Shown one piece after another: positions 30,179 to 37,385 of a DNA stretch of 64,000 nucleotides. Each line of letters starts with the position of its first letter. The first letter of the stretch is position 1. The notes beneath the pieces were generated by a model, which was given only the letters and a program-made list of their open reading frames with translations, did not search any database and was not told the origin of the DNA. A program made the position numbers and the translations under genes. Source of the stretch: a virus; IMG/VR virus record IMGVR_UViG_3300027797_000023, positions 1 to 64,000 of that record. One strand, given 5' to 3'.

Positions 30179-30550
30179 ATGGCAATACCTGGAAGCTTCC
30201 AAAATCCTTCACAAAAACCATGTTGGTCCTACTGTACGTCATGTAGTAGATGTGAAAATAAAGGCAGATATACAAAGTGTAACGGATGTAGTGGAAGATT
30301 TGATCCCAAGGGAATGATCGAATCAAATGATGATGACTTTTGTGATTGCAAAAATGGTAATCTGCGTTGGACACCCAAGAATGGTGGAAGAAGTTTTATA
30401 GTTAAGTTTAAGAGTAACCCCTTCAAGGCAAAAGTGCAGTACGAAAAAAGATCCCAAGATGAAAACGATTGGGATTCATATGTTAGAGATATGAGAGAAA
30501 AAATGAATGATCCAAATTGGAACCCTATAACTATAGTAGATGAGGACTAA
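30179..30550 (+). CDS. Cysteine-rich small protein
   Basis: 123 residues. CWSYCTSCSRCENKGRYTKC, then CSGRF and CDCKNG give eight or more Cys in the first 60 residues, likely binding metal. It begins directly after the dnaE stop. No family recognised. Confidence 0.6.
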   Translation: MAIPGSFQNPSQKPCWSYCTSCSRCENKGRYTKCNGCSGRFDPKGMIESNDDDFCDCKNGNLRWTPKNGGRSFIVKFKSNPFKAKVQYEKRSQDENDWDSYVRDMREKMNDPNWNPITIVDED

Positions 30551-30551
30551 T

Positions 30552-30761
30552 ATGATTAAGAACGAAAATGGAAGAATGAAACTTAATGACATAGGACTTG
30601 TTGAGTACGAGTCTTTAATTGATGACGAAGAAACTTTTTTCCTTCAGTCTGGAGTAGTCGGTTTTAATGCAACTAAACAGGAGTTGCATGATATATACGG
30701 TTTATTGAATTACTATTTCAATATAGATTCTATAAACAGTACTGTTATTTCGTTAAAATAG
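30552..30761 (+). CDS. Small protein of unknown function
   Basis: 69 residues from ATG 30552, preferred because GAGGA lies 5-9 bases upstream. Acidic, mixed alpha/beta. Followed by AGGAGG and another small ORF. Not recognised. Confidence 0.5.
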   Translation: MIKNENGRMKLNDIGLVEYESLIDDEETFFLQSGVVGFNATKQELHDIYGLLNYYFNIDSINSTVISLK

Positions 30762-30769
30762 GAGGCAAT

Positions 30770-30943
30770 ATGGCTTGGCCATATATCGAAGATGATTTTA
30801 TGGAGATAGGTGAAACTGGTTGGGTATCCGCCGGTCACGATAGATATATTAATATTAAAACTGGTCACACAATAGACGAGCACGGCACAGAATATGACCC
30901 AAGTGGTATAATTGTAAAAGAACATAATCCGGAAGAGGAATAA
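30770..30943 (+). CDS. Small acidic protein of unknown function
   Basis: 57 residues (MAWPYIEDDFMEIGETGWVS...) with a consensus-like GGAGG 5 bases before the ATG. Beta-rich and acidic. Its stop abuts the GTG of the nuclease gene. Not recognised. Confidence 0.6.
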   Translation: MAWPYIEDDFMEIGETGWVSAGHDRYINIKTGHTIDEHGTEYDPSGIIVKEHNPEEE

Positions 30944-31742
30944 GTGGGAATAGCAATAAAGTCAATAGAAGATTTAAACGATTTACAAAAATTAACTCTA
31001 TCAGAATTTTCATATTCGAGAATAGACACCTATACTCAATGTCCTTCTAAGTACTTTTATTCTTATATAAATAAAGAGCCTCGTTTATTTGGCGAAGCGG
31101 CTACACTACGGTAATATAGTCCATGCAGTCTTAGAGGCTACGGTCGACAACGTAAAGGCTCTTGATCATCAGGAAATGCTTGAGGAGTATGCTGCGAGTA
31201 AGCTTAAATTAGATCCCAAAAGTCAGATATCTGATGAATTAATATCTATTGGAAAAACTTTAATAGATGAATTCTATGACGAAAATATAGACACTACCTT
31301 TAATGTATACAGTAAAGAATATGGCTTTAATTTTATAATAGGCAACTACCTAATAAGGGGTTATATAGACAGGATAGATCTTGTCGGAGATAGAGTTAAT
31401 ATTATTGATTATAAAACCGGCAAGTGGGAAGTAAGCCAAAAAGGAATCGCAGATAATCTGCAGCTGGGGATCTACGCTCTAGCTATGTCGCTACTGATGC
31501 CCGGTAAAGAAATTTATGCAGAGCTACATTACCTTAGATCAGGTAAAAGAAAAGGCCACCTGTACACTCCTGAAGACATAGAAAACGTTAAGGTAAAATT
31601 AATTTCTTTGATAAATAATATCATTGAAGATACATCATTCGCACCTACATCTAATGTTAGGGCTTGCTCATATTGCGACCATGCAAAATCTGGTTCGTGT
31701 GGTACTGGTGCGTTTAGAAATAAGAAATACGCTAGGGCATAA
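30944..31742 (+). CDS. RecB/Cas4-like PD-(D/E)XK exonuclease, read through a CGGT four-base codon
   Basis: 265 residues if CGGT at 31109-31112 is read as one codon. The first 55 residues (GTG start, to SYSRIDTYTQCPSKYFYSYI...FGEAATL) are in one frame, which stops right after CGG (TAA). The rest, GNIVHAVLE onward, is in the +1 frame. The joined protein has the family order: N-terminal Cys, LGNIVH, GYIDRIDLVG, the nuclease core IIDYKTGK, and C-terminal CSYCDHAKSGSC completing a four-Cys Fe-S site. Gly56, supplied by CGGT, is the conserved Gly of the GxxVH block. Without recoding, the Fe-S ligands and active site would be on separate polypeptides. Confidence 0.82.
31109..31112 (+). other. Four-base CGGT codon (+1 recoding site 1)
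   Basis: CTA CGGT AAT. Zero frame gives CGG TAA, an immediate stop. Reading four bases as Gly joins the two halves of the nuclease gene in frame. Confidence 0.75.
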
Positions 31743-31755
31743 AAAAGTCCAAAAC

Positions 31756-31803
31756 CATTTTGGGCCTAAAAATTTTTTCCCTATTTTTACCTATTATAGC
31801 AAT
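31756..31803 (+). repeat. 48-base intergenic repeat, copy 1
   Basis: Nearly identical to 55875-55922, differing by one indel pair and a few bases. Core CATTTTGGGCCTAAAAAT, a T-run, CCC, then ACCTATTATAGCAAT. Both copies begin 14 bases after the end of a plus-strand stop codon and lie before a convergent minus-strand gene. Probably a 3'-end or termination signal; a minus-strand TATAAT also reads within it. Confidence 0.7.
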
Positions 31804-31822
31804 CTTAATAGTATGGGTATAC

Positions 31823-31864
31823 AAAAAAACCCCCTCCACCAACTATCGGCGAAGGGGGTTTTTT
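31823..31864. terminator. Bidirectional terminator between convergent genes
   Basis: AAAAAACCCCCT (31824-31835) pairs perfectly with AGGGGGTTTTTT (31853-31864) across a 17-base loop; A-run and T-run on both sides allow termination in both directions. Confidence 0.85.
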
Positions 31865-31872
31865 AAGGTTTA

Positions 31873-32049
31873 TTAGAAAGCTGAATTAACGTCTAACTCG
31901 AAGTCAGTGCCGTCAATTTCGGTTACAAGCTTAAGGGCTGTTTCTTGACTATAACCGTAGTTATTGATCAATGACTCAATTGCCCCTTCGTTTGCTGCCT
32001 GGTGCATGCTGTCTAATAGGATTCTTGTTGTTGTTGTTGTGTTTGTCAT
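31873..32049 (-). CDS. Small protein of unknown function
   Basis: 58 residues from the ATG at 32049 (MTNTTTTTRILLDSMHQAANEG...), acidic and helical. The start is chosen because a full promoter (TTGCAA, 17 bases, TAGTAT) ends 7 bases before it, implying a leaderless or nearly leaderless mRNA. It is the only minus-strand gene in the first 55 kb, isolated by the terminator at 31823. The pattern NYGYSQETALKLVTEID resembles a UBA-like or CUE-like three-helix motif; uncertain. Possibly an early or regulatory protein. Confidence 0.6.
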   Translation of the reverse strand: MTNTTTTTRILLDSMHQAANEGAIESLINNYGYSQETALKLVTEIDGTDFELDVNSAF

Positions 32050-32056
32050 AGTTGTT

Positions 32057-32085
32057 ATACTACCTTTTCTTTTGTGGTTTTGCAA
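32057..32085 (-). promoter_or_regulatory. Sigma70-type promoter for the minus-strand gene
   Basis: On the minus strand TTGCAA (32085-32080), 17 bases, then TAGTAT (32062-32057), with the ATG 7 bases further. Confidence 0.65.
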
Positions 32086-32121
32086 CTTAATAGTTGTTTT
32101 GTTTTTTTATTTTATATAGAG

Positions 32122-32156
32122 TATAATATAAGTATTAAGGTTAGTCTGCCCTAACC
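32122..32156 (+). promoter_or_regulatory. Promoter -10 and leader hairpin before the 32203 gene
   Basis: TATAAT at 32122-32127 is followed by a leader containing GGTTAG/CTAACC (32139-32144 with 32151-32156, 6-base loop) about 50 bases before the start. The leader may be structured or regulatory; the SD for 32203 is weak. Confidence 0.45.
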
Positions 32157-32202
32157 CGGGTGGTACATAATTTTGCGGATATAACGGAGTAGAGGTTACA
32201 CT

Positions 32203-32766
32203 ATGGAGAGCACTGTTGTCAAGTCTAGGGATTTTTTTCTTTCTAAATCAAAATTAAAAGCACATCCAAATTTTAAAAAAATTAATATTAAAAAAATTGA
32301 TGAAGAAATAATTGAAGATGAGATTAAAAGGCCAGCTAGAACAGGAAATGCATACAAGCACACTAAGACTGGGTATAGAAAAGATATAGATCTTAACGTA
32401 CGTTCTAATTGGGAAGCAAATTTTGTTCGAGTACTTAACGCATATAAAATCAAATTTGAATTTGAACCAACTGTTTTTTCTTTTCCGATAAAAAGAGGCG
32501 TAAAAGGTTATACTCCAGATTTTTATCTTACCGCAACAGATGAATGGGTAGAGATGAAGGGTTACTTAGATAGTAAAAGTAAAACAAAAATTAAAAGATT
32601 CAAAAGGTACTACCCTAAAGAATTTAAAAATTTTACTTGTATTATAAGCAAATATGCAAAAGATGCAGTTGAATTTTTAAACGAGTTAGGCGTAGCTAAT
32701 ATTATTTATTATGAAGATATAAGAAACGAGTATGCAGCGAGCATAGTCTACTGGGAAGGAAAATAA
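32203..32766 (+). CDS. PD-(D/E)XK phage endonuclease
   Basis: 187 residues. VRSNWEANFVRVLNAYKIKFEFEP (about 65-88), GYTPDFYL (PD, about 105-112) and WVEMKGYLDSKSKTKIKRFKRYYP (E-x-K, about 118-141) form the core of the phage endonuclease family that has TnsA/Holliday-type topology. A role in recombination, branch cleavage or host DNA degradation is possible. It starts the operon that also encodes the sigma-like factor. Confidence 0.75.
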   Translation: MESTVVKSRDFFLSKSKLKAHPNFKKINIKKIDEEIIEDEIKRPARTGNAYKHTKTGYRKDIDLNVRSNWEANFVRVLNAYKIKFEFEPTVFSFPIKRGVKGYTPDFYLTATDEWVEMKGYLDSKSKTKIKRFKRYYPKEFKNFTCIISKYAKDAVEFLNELGVANIIYYEDIRNEYAASIVYWEGK

Positions 32767-33638
32767 ATGGCTGCATATAAAGAGCAGTATTACACGCTCG
32801 AAGAGCACGAGATGCAGGAGTTAATAGCCAAAGCAAAAGGCCGGTGACCATAAAGCTAAGTTAGAGTTGCTAAAAGTATTCAGCAATTTCCTAAGTAAGT
32901 ATGTTGCCTTGATCTATTATGGTAGATATAATTTAGCCGACTATGATATTAGAAGGTTCATAAGTCTTTTTGTAAAAAATCCTTATGTTAGAACTTCTTT
33001 GATGAGAAATAAATTAGCTAAAAAAGACCATAAAGAAGTTTCAGACATAATGGGTGGTATAGTATACATGGCTAAACGATACGGAGCAGAGGAGGATATT
33101 CGTCAGACTATAGATGTAACCTTCTTCCAATGCATTAATAGGTATGAGAAGAAAGATTCCGCAAAAGGACCAATACCTTTTAGCCGGGTTCTTGTATAGT
33201 TATTTCTTTTATCTTTTAAAGAAAAACGTAGATATATTTTTAATAGATCAATTAGGAAGAAAAACATTTCCACTCATTGATGACGACGCCGATACAGATC
33301 CCGATAGTGAAAATTTTCAAGTAGGTTTTAAAGCTGAACCAAAAGAATATTCTATGGAATCTTTGTTGGCAGCTGAGGATATAGATGAATCTTGGGTGGC
33401 TGGAGATAATAATTTTCCACCATTTGATAAATTGACTATCCAAGAAAGACAGTTGATAAAATGGAGATATATAGATGGTAAAAGATCAAGTGAAATATCC
33501 CTTAAAATAAATGAGCATCCCAATACAGTAAGAGAGCATTTAAAAAACGCAAGATTAAAATTGCAAGAAATAATATTAGATGATCCAGAAATGGCTGGGT
33601 TAATAAAAGAGCTAAATTTAAAAAGGAAAGATAAATGA
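32767..33638 (+). CDS. Sigma-70-like factor, read through two CGGN four-base codons
   Basis: 289 residues if CGGT (32842) and CGGG (33185) are each read as one Gly codon; the length 872 minus 2 is then divisible by 3. In triplets the gene is broken into three frames. The joined product begins MAAYKEQYYTLEEHEMQ, continues IAKAKG-G-DHKAKLELL (the AxxGDxxAxxxLL signature of sigma-like N-termini), then INRYEKKDSAKGPIPFS-G-FLYSYFFYLL (region 2-like), an acidic linker, and a C-terminal helix-turn-helix LTIQERQLIKWRYIDGKRSSEISLKINEHPNTVREHLKNAR (about 222-262), typical of sigma region 4. It would redirect host RNA polymerase. Needing two recoding events, it should be made only when the phage tRNA is present. 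Confidence 0.78.
32842..32845 (+). other. Four-base CGGT codon (+1 recoding site 2)
   Basis: GGC CGGT GAC. Zero frame gives CGG TGA, an immediate stop after 26 codons. Four-base reading gives Gly26 directly before a conserved Asp. Confidence 0.7.
33185..33188 (+). other. Four-base CGGG codon (+1 recoding site 3)
   Basis: AGC CGGG TTC. Zero frame terminates four codons on (GTT CTT GTA TAG). Four-base reading joins PFS-G-FLYSYFF. Confidence 0.75.
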
Positions 33639-34150
33639 ATAACCAAACTCTAGAAAAATTACAACAGTTATTATCCGACTTTCTTGGACCACAAATCCAG
33701 GAAGTAATAACATCCTATGCTGAATCGGGATCAAGTAATAAATACTTCATAGAGATACCAGACGAAGATACGATAGATCTTGGACTTGATAATCTTGCAT
33801 CTTTGGTAGCTAAAACTTCAAATGTTTATGGTAGAGCCGCAAGATTTGCTGGTATGGCTAGAGCAAACTATAAGCTTATGGAGGGAAAATACAAGAAAAA
33901 ATATAAATCTTCTAGGATTGGAAAGAACGAAGCAGAAAGAGAAGCCGCCGCAATGGAGGCAGCTGAAGATGAATACTCTGCTCTTATAACCTGCGAAGCA
34001 ATATTGAGCCTAGCAGAATCTATGGAAGGCGCAGCTAGAATAGCTTCTGAGTCTGCCAGAAAACTAATGGACAAAGTGCAATCAATGCAGATAGCTGCAT
34101 CTAGAGAAAGTAAAGGTCATTATCTCGAAAGTGATTTTACTACATATTAG
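33635..34150 (+). CDS. Coiled-coil protein, possible recombination mediator
   Basis: 171 residues; start overlaps the sigma-like gene's stop. The middle and end are Ala/Glu/Lys-rich helices (KNEAEREAAAMEAAEDEY, ESARKLMDKVQSMQIAASRE). The pattern of an early acidic part and a long helical, nucleic-acid-binding-like part is reminiscent of phage recombination mediators of the UvsY kind, but I am not sure. Confidence 0.5.
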   Translation: MNNQTLEKLQQLLSDFLGPQIQEVITSYAESGSSNKYFIEIPDEDTIDLGLDNLASLVAKTSNVYGRAARFAGMARANYKLMEGKYKKKYKSSRIGKNEAEREAAAMEAAEDEYSALITCEAILSLAESMEGAARIASESARKLMDKVQSMQIAASRESKGHYLESDFTTY

Positions 34151-34161
34151 AGGAGATATAT

Positions 34162-34371
34162 ATGTTTATAGGTTATTATAAAGCGGTTAATAAAGCCAAG
34201 GAATTTTATTCCCAAAAAAGAGAAAATTTAGATTTTCCAACACAGGTAGAATATAAAGGTGAAAGGTATCTCTTGTCTGCGACGCATATGGCGAATGGTA
34301 TTACCCAGGAAAAGAATGTGCTAGATAGAGCAACTGAGCTGGGAATACCTTGCAATGTGAAAGTTGACTAA
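34162..34371 (+). CDS. Small protein of unknown function
   Basis: 69 residues with an AGGAGA SD. Its stop overlaps the RNase H start (TAATG). Contains a short beta pattern (TQVEYKGERYLLSATH). Not recognised. Confidence 0.55.
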   Translation: MFIGYYKAVNKAKEFYSQKRENLDFPTQVEYKGERYLLSATHMANGITQEKNVLDRATELGIPCNVKVD

Positions 34372-34802
34372 TGAACTTTGAAGTATTTTGTGATGGTGCA
34401 TCAAGGGGGCAAGGTCAAAAAAAAGTTGGGGAAGCAGCGTGTTCTGTTGTCGTATATAAAAATAGAAAAAAAATAGCTCAATTTTCAAGAGGGCTTGGTC
34501 CAAGAGGGAACAATGAGGCTGAATACGAAGCGGTTATAGCTGGTCTTTTAATATCTGCAATGGCAGATTTAGTAGACCCCATTATATATACTGATTCTGC
34601 GGTTGTCGCAAATCAAATATCTGGAAAATGGGAATGCAAAAATAAACTTTTAATACCATTGTTGATGACGATAGAAGATATAAGATCTGAGTATAATTTT
34701 AGAATATTACAAGTTCCTAGATCTTTTGTGTGGGAACCTGATGCTTTGGCAAATGCATTTTTAGACGAATTAGAAATTAGAAACAAACAAACACACCAAT
34801 AA
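34371..34802 (+). CDS. Ribonuclease H-like protein
   Basis: 143 residues. FEVFCDGASRGQGQKKVGEAAC (first Asp), NNEAEYEAVIAGL (Glu), IIYTDSAVVANQISG (Asp) and a late EPDALANAFLDE reproduce the RNase HI order of acidic residues. Degrades RNA in RNA-DNA hybrids, probably to remove primers made by the phage primase. Confidence 0.85.
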   Translation: MNFEVFCDGASRGQGQKKVGEAACSVVVYKNRKKIAQFSRGLGPRGNNEAEYEAVIAGLLISAMADLVDPIIYTDSAVVANQISGKWECKNKLLIPLLMTIEDIRSEYNFRILQVPRSFVWEPDALANAFLDELEIRNKQTHQ

Positions 34803-34804
34803 GC

Positions 34805-34813
34805 TGATATACT
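34805..34813 (+). promoter_or_regulatory. Extended -10 promoter, leaderless start
   Basis: TGaTATACT lies exactly 6 bases before ATG 34820. No Shine-Dalgarno is present. Confidence 0.55.
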
Positions 34814-34819
34814 GTGTAT

Positions 34820-35617
34820 ATGAAAATATACGATCATCACAATCAACCTATTATTCTTGGTCTATCCGGAAAAGCTGGAAGCGGGAAAACATCTGTAGCA
34901 GAATCTATTATTCCTAAAGGTTCTATGGAATTAGTAAAATATGGAGTTTTGTGGGACCATATATTTTACGCATTGCCACTTTATGAGATGGCTTCTATTA
35001 GAAGAAACATAATTGGCATTAATGAAGAGTCGAGAAAGTTGCATGCACTTCATGAAGTATTGTATGAGGTTTATGGGGGGAGTTCAATAGGCAACATGCC
35101 GCATTACGACATCTTGGTAAAAAAAGTAAAAGAAATATATAATCTTCCAATAGACTTAGAAGGCACAAAGCCTAGAGGTTTTCTCCAGCAGGCTGGTGAT
35201 ATTTGTAGGGAGTTTGATAGTAACTGTTTCTCTACATGGGGTATTATTAAGGCCAATAAATTATATAGACAGTTTATTAGGCGCTCTGAGGATTCAGATA
35301 AATACTCCGACACATTAACGCCTATGTGTATTATTGTTTCAGATGTTAGATATAAAAATGAGGCCTTAAGTATATTGAAGCAACCAAACGGATTCGTTAT
35401 CAGTTTTGATGCGGACAAAGATACTTTGGATGACAGATTGATAAAACGAGACGGCCAGTTAATGTCATCGAATCATTCTGGCCATAGTTCAGAGCAAGAT
35501 TGTGATGAGGTAAGATCATTAGCATCTGCTATAATAGATACAAATAATATGAATTTACAACAACAGGTAGAGGCAACTCTTGAGTGTCTCGGAATAGGAT
35601 CGTTTACAAATGCCTAA
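34820..35617 (+). CDS. Deoxynucleoside monophosphate kinase-like protein
   Basis: 265 residues from ATG 34820. The P-loop GLSGKAGSGKTSVAE is at about residues 12-26, with later SDVRYKNEAL and DADKDTLDDRLIKRDGQ segments typical of phage dNMP kinases. It phosphorylates dNMPs, working with the ThyX and ribonucleotide reductase encoded upstream. I choose ATG 34820, not GTG 34814, because the -10 box leaves no room for a leader. Confidence 0.8.
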   Translation: MKIYDHHNQPIILGLSGKAGSGKTSVAESIIPKGSMELVKYGVLWDHIFYALPLYEMASIRRNIIGINEESRKLHALHEVLYEVYGGSSIGNMPHYDILVKKVKEIYNLPIDLEGTKPRGFLQQAGDICREFDSNCFSTWGIIKANKLYRQFIRRSEDSDKYSDTLTPMCIIVSDVRYKNEALSILKQPNGFVISFDADKDTLDDRLIKRDGQLMSSNHSGHSSEQDCDEVRSLASAIIDTNNMNLQQQVEATLECLGIGSFTNA

Positions 35618-35927
35618 AATAAATGAAAGTCCAGCAGAACAATCGTTTAATCCAATTATGGATTCAGCTGTAGCTACTCACCAGAAGGTAACTGTTACGA
35701 CAGACCCAGTTCTTACTGTGGCTGTGGGCAGAAAGGTAAATATCGGCAATTTTGAGAATATAGATATTTTTGCCTGCCTTACAGTCCCCCTCTCTGGCGT
35801 AGGGGCTTCTGATATAGATGCTCTTTCTGAAGCAGTCAAAAAGAGTGCTGCAGAAGCTTTTTCTTTGGTCTCTAGGGAAACTGGAGAGAGATACTCTCTA
35901 ATTAAAGATACACAGCAAGGTAAATAG
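35610..35927 (+). CDS. Phage protein of unknown function
   Basis: 105 residues, start overlapping the kinase stop by 8 bases. One compact alpha/beta domain (VGRKVNIGNFENIDIFACLTVPL) followed by helix. Not recognised. Confidence 0.55.
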   Translation: MPKINESPAEQSFNPIMDSAVATHQKVTVTTDPVLTVAVGRKVNIGNFENIDIFACLTVPLSGVGASDIDALSEAVKKSAAEAFSLVSRETGERYSLIKDTQQGK

Positions 35928-35939
35928 AAAAAAAATACT

Positions 35940-35968
35940 TTGCAAGTTACTATATTGCATAGTATAAT
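35940..35968 (+). promoter_or_regulatory. Strong sigma70-type promoter
   Basis: TTGCAA (35940-35945), 17 bases, TATAAT (35963-35968). A TTACTAT motif lies in the spacer. It probably drives the run of small Lys-rich genes from 36010 to the terminator at 37278. Confidence 0.75.
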
Positions 35969-36009
35969 ATTACTATTATTATTCAAACCAAATACAAACA
36001 GAGGTAAAA

Positions 36010-36294
36010 ATGTTTAAGAAAATAGCAGGTAAAATAAAGTCAGCCCTTTTTAAGGCACAGAATATACAGGCAGATAGCGCTATGGCCAAGGCACAGTCTA
36101 AATTAATCGACGGATTTGTTGATCAAGCAGATGTGGTTGCTGATATTGCTATGGTAGCAGCAAATAATGTTGTTAAAAATGCTAAAAAAGAAGCTACAAA
36201 AGCTGTGTCAGAAGCCAAAAAGAAAACAGCACCAAAAGCTTCAACTGCAAAAACTTCAACAGCAAAAGCTAAGCCAAAAAAAACCACTAAATAA
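36010..36294 (+). CDS. Lys/Ala-rich DNA-binding-type protein
   Basis: 94 residues: an N-terminal amphipathic helix region, then a tail of KKKTAPKASTAKTSTAKAKPKK type resembling the tails of actinobacterial HU/histone-like proteins. GAGG SD. Likely nucleic-acid binding or packed in the virion. First of seven small basic genes. Confidence 0.6.
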   Translation: MFKKIAGKIKSALFKAQNIQADSAMAKAQSKLIDGFVDQADVVADIAMVAANNVVKNAKKEATKAVSEAKKKTAPKASTAKTSTAKAKPKKTTK

Positions 36295-36300
36295 ATAGCT

Positions 36301-36393
36301 ATGTCTTTAGCTAAATTTAGAAAAGTTTCTAAGAGTAATTCAGCACCTGTAAAAGTTTTAGGTGAACCACCAGTACCGAAAGAAAAAAAATAA
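36301..36393 (+). CDS. Tiny basic protein
   Basis: 30 residues (MSLAKFRKVSKSN...KEKK). It overlaps the next start (TAATG). Weak on its own; supported by tight coupling within the run. Confidence 0.4.
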   Translation: MSLAKFRKVSKSNSAPVKVLGEPPVPKEKK

Positions 36394-36533
36394 TGGTTAT
36401 GAAAAAAAGCATTTATATAGCTGGTCCTAGAATGGGGCAGAATAATTCTATGTACGGCATTGAATTAAAGAAGACATCAAAGCCAGCTAAATCATCTAAG
36501 GTCGGTAAGGGTAAGGTAAGGAAGAAAAAGTAA
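36393..36533 (+). CDS. Tiny basic protein
   Basis: 46 residues, MVMKKSIYIAGPRMGQNN then a Lys-rich tail. TAATG overlaps on both sides. Function unknown. Confidence 0.45.
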   Translation: MVMKKSIYIAGPRMGQNNSMYGIELKKTSKPAKSSKVGKGKVRKKK

Positions 36534-36796
36534 TGGCTAAAACCGCAGCTTGGACGCGCAAAGAAGGCAAGAATCCCAAAGGTGGACTCAACGCCAAGGG
36601 TAGAGCTTCATACAAGGCCCAGACAGGTGGCACCCTTAAACCACCAGTGTCAGCCAAACAAGCCGCCAAGTCCCCCAAGTCTGCTGCACGCCGCAAATCA
36701 TTCTGTGCCAGGATGAGCGGTATGCCCGGCCCTGCAAAAAAACCTAACGGCAAACCAACCCGTAAAACGTTGGCACTAAGAAAGTGGGATTGCTAA
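36533..36796 (+). CDS. DUF6321-like small basic phage protein
   Basis: 87 residues. AAWTRKEGKNPKGGLNAKGRASY followed by TGGTLKPPV and a basic RKSFCARMSGMPGP segment match the small phage proteins grouped as DUF6321, of unknown function. GC-richer than its neighbours. Confidence 0.65.
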   Translation: MAKTAAWTRKEGKNPKGGLNAKGRASYKAQTGGTLKPPVSAKQAAKSPKSAARRKSFCARMSGMPGPAKKPNGKPTRKTLALRKWDC

Positions 36797-36800
36797 TAAT

Positions 36801-36965
36801 ATGGCTGATAAAAAACCAGTTTGGGATCAAAAAAATCCAAAAGCTAAATCTAAAAAACTTGGACCTAAAGCAAAAGCTTCAGCAAAAGCAATGGCAAAAG
36901 CTGCTGGACGTCCTTATCCAAATTTAATAGATAATATGAGAGCTGCAAAGAAGAAGAAAAAGTAA
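36801..36965 (+). CDS. Tiny Lys-rich protein
   Basis: 54 residues (MADKKPVWDQKNPKAKSKK...). Lys and Ala make up about half. Same style as its neighbours. Function unknown. Confidence 0.45.
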   Translation: MADKKPVWDQKNPKAKSKKLGPKAKASAKAMAKAAGRPYPNLIDNMRAAKKKKK

Positions 36966-37009
36966 TGGCTTTTTACATAAAACAACAAAAAAACAAATAG
37001 GAGAATAAA

Positions 37010-37144
37010 ATGGCAATGAAAAAAACAGCAAAAGCGCCAATGAAAAAGGCAAAAGCACCAGCAGAAAAAGCTGGCATGACAGCAGCACAAAAAAAGCTTC
37101 CTCCATTTATACAGGCGGCAATGGCTAAGAAGAAGAAGAAGTAA
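37010..37144 (+). CDS. Tiny Lys/Ala-rich protein
   Basis: 44 residues with AGGAG SD; MKKAKAPAEKAG style sequence ending in five Lys. Function unknown. Confidence 0.5.
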   Translation: MAMKKTAKAPMKKAKAPAEKAGMTAAQKKLPPFIQAAMAKKKKK

Positions 37145-37152
37145 TTTAGATT

Positions 37153-37272
37153 ATGTCAAAGTATCTACAGAATATAGTATCTATTACCAAGGAGAAGCCA
37201 GGCAAAAAAACGGCATCTGCTAAAAAGGTAACTGGCTCTAAAAAAGCTAGAAAAAAAACCCAAGAGAAATAA
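37153..37272 (+). CDS. Tiny Lys-rich protein
   Basis: 39 residues (MSKYLQNIVSITKEK...). Last gene before the terminator at 37278. Function unknown. Confidence 0.4.
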   Translation: MSKYLQNIVSITKEKPGKKTASAKKVTGSKKARKKTQEK

Positions 37273-37277
37273 ATCAT

Positions 37278-37309
37278 AAAACCCCCACCCCTAAAGGTGG
37301 GGGTTTTTT
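37278..37309 (+). terminator. Rho-independent terminator
   Basis: AAAACCCCCACC pairs with GGTGGGGGTTTT over a CCTAAA loop and runs into TTTTTT. Closes the small basic gene run. Confidence 0.88.
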
Positions 37310-37385
37310 ATGTATAATCATGGTTTTTTGGTAAATAAAAGTTACTAATATATAAAGCCATTTACTCTAAAGACAGGATTATATT

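Noticed and set aside
31106-31114. Classical slippery-sequence +1 frameshift (Ty1 or prfB type)
   Set aside because: No CUU-AGG-C or CUUUGAC element, and codons before the sites (CTA, GGC, AGC, TCA, TTA, GTA, GTG) share no slip pattern; only CGGN is common.
31089-33199. Separate small genes from the internal frames at 31089, 32867 and 33144
   Set aside because: Their apparent starts lack SD sequences, and they are the downstream parts of the recoded nuclease and sigma-like genes.
36965-37000. 11-codon frame MAFYIKQQKNK
   Set aside because: Too short and without support beyond TAATG contact.
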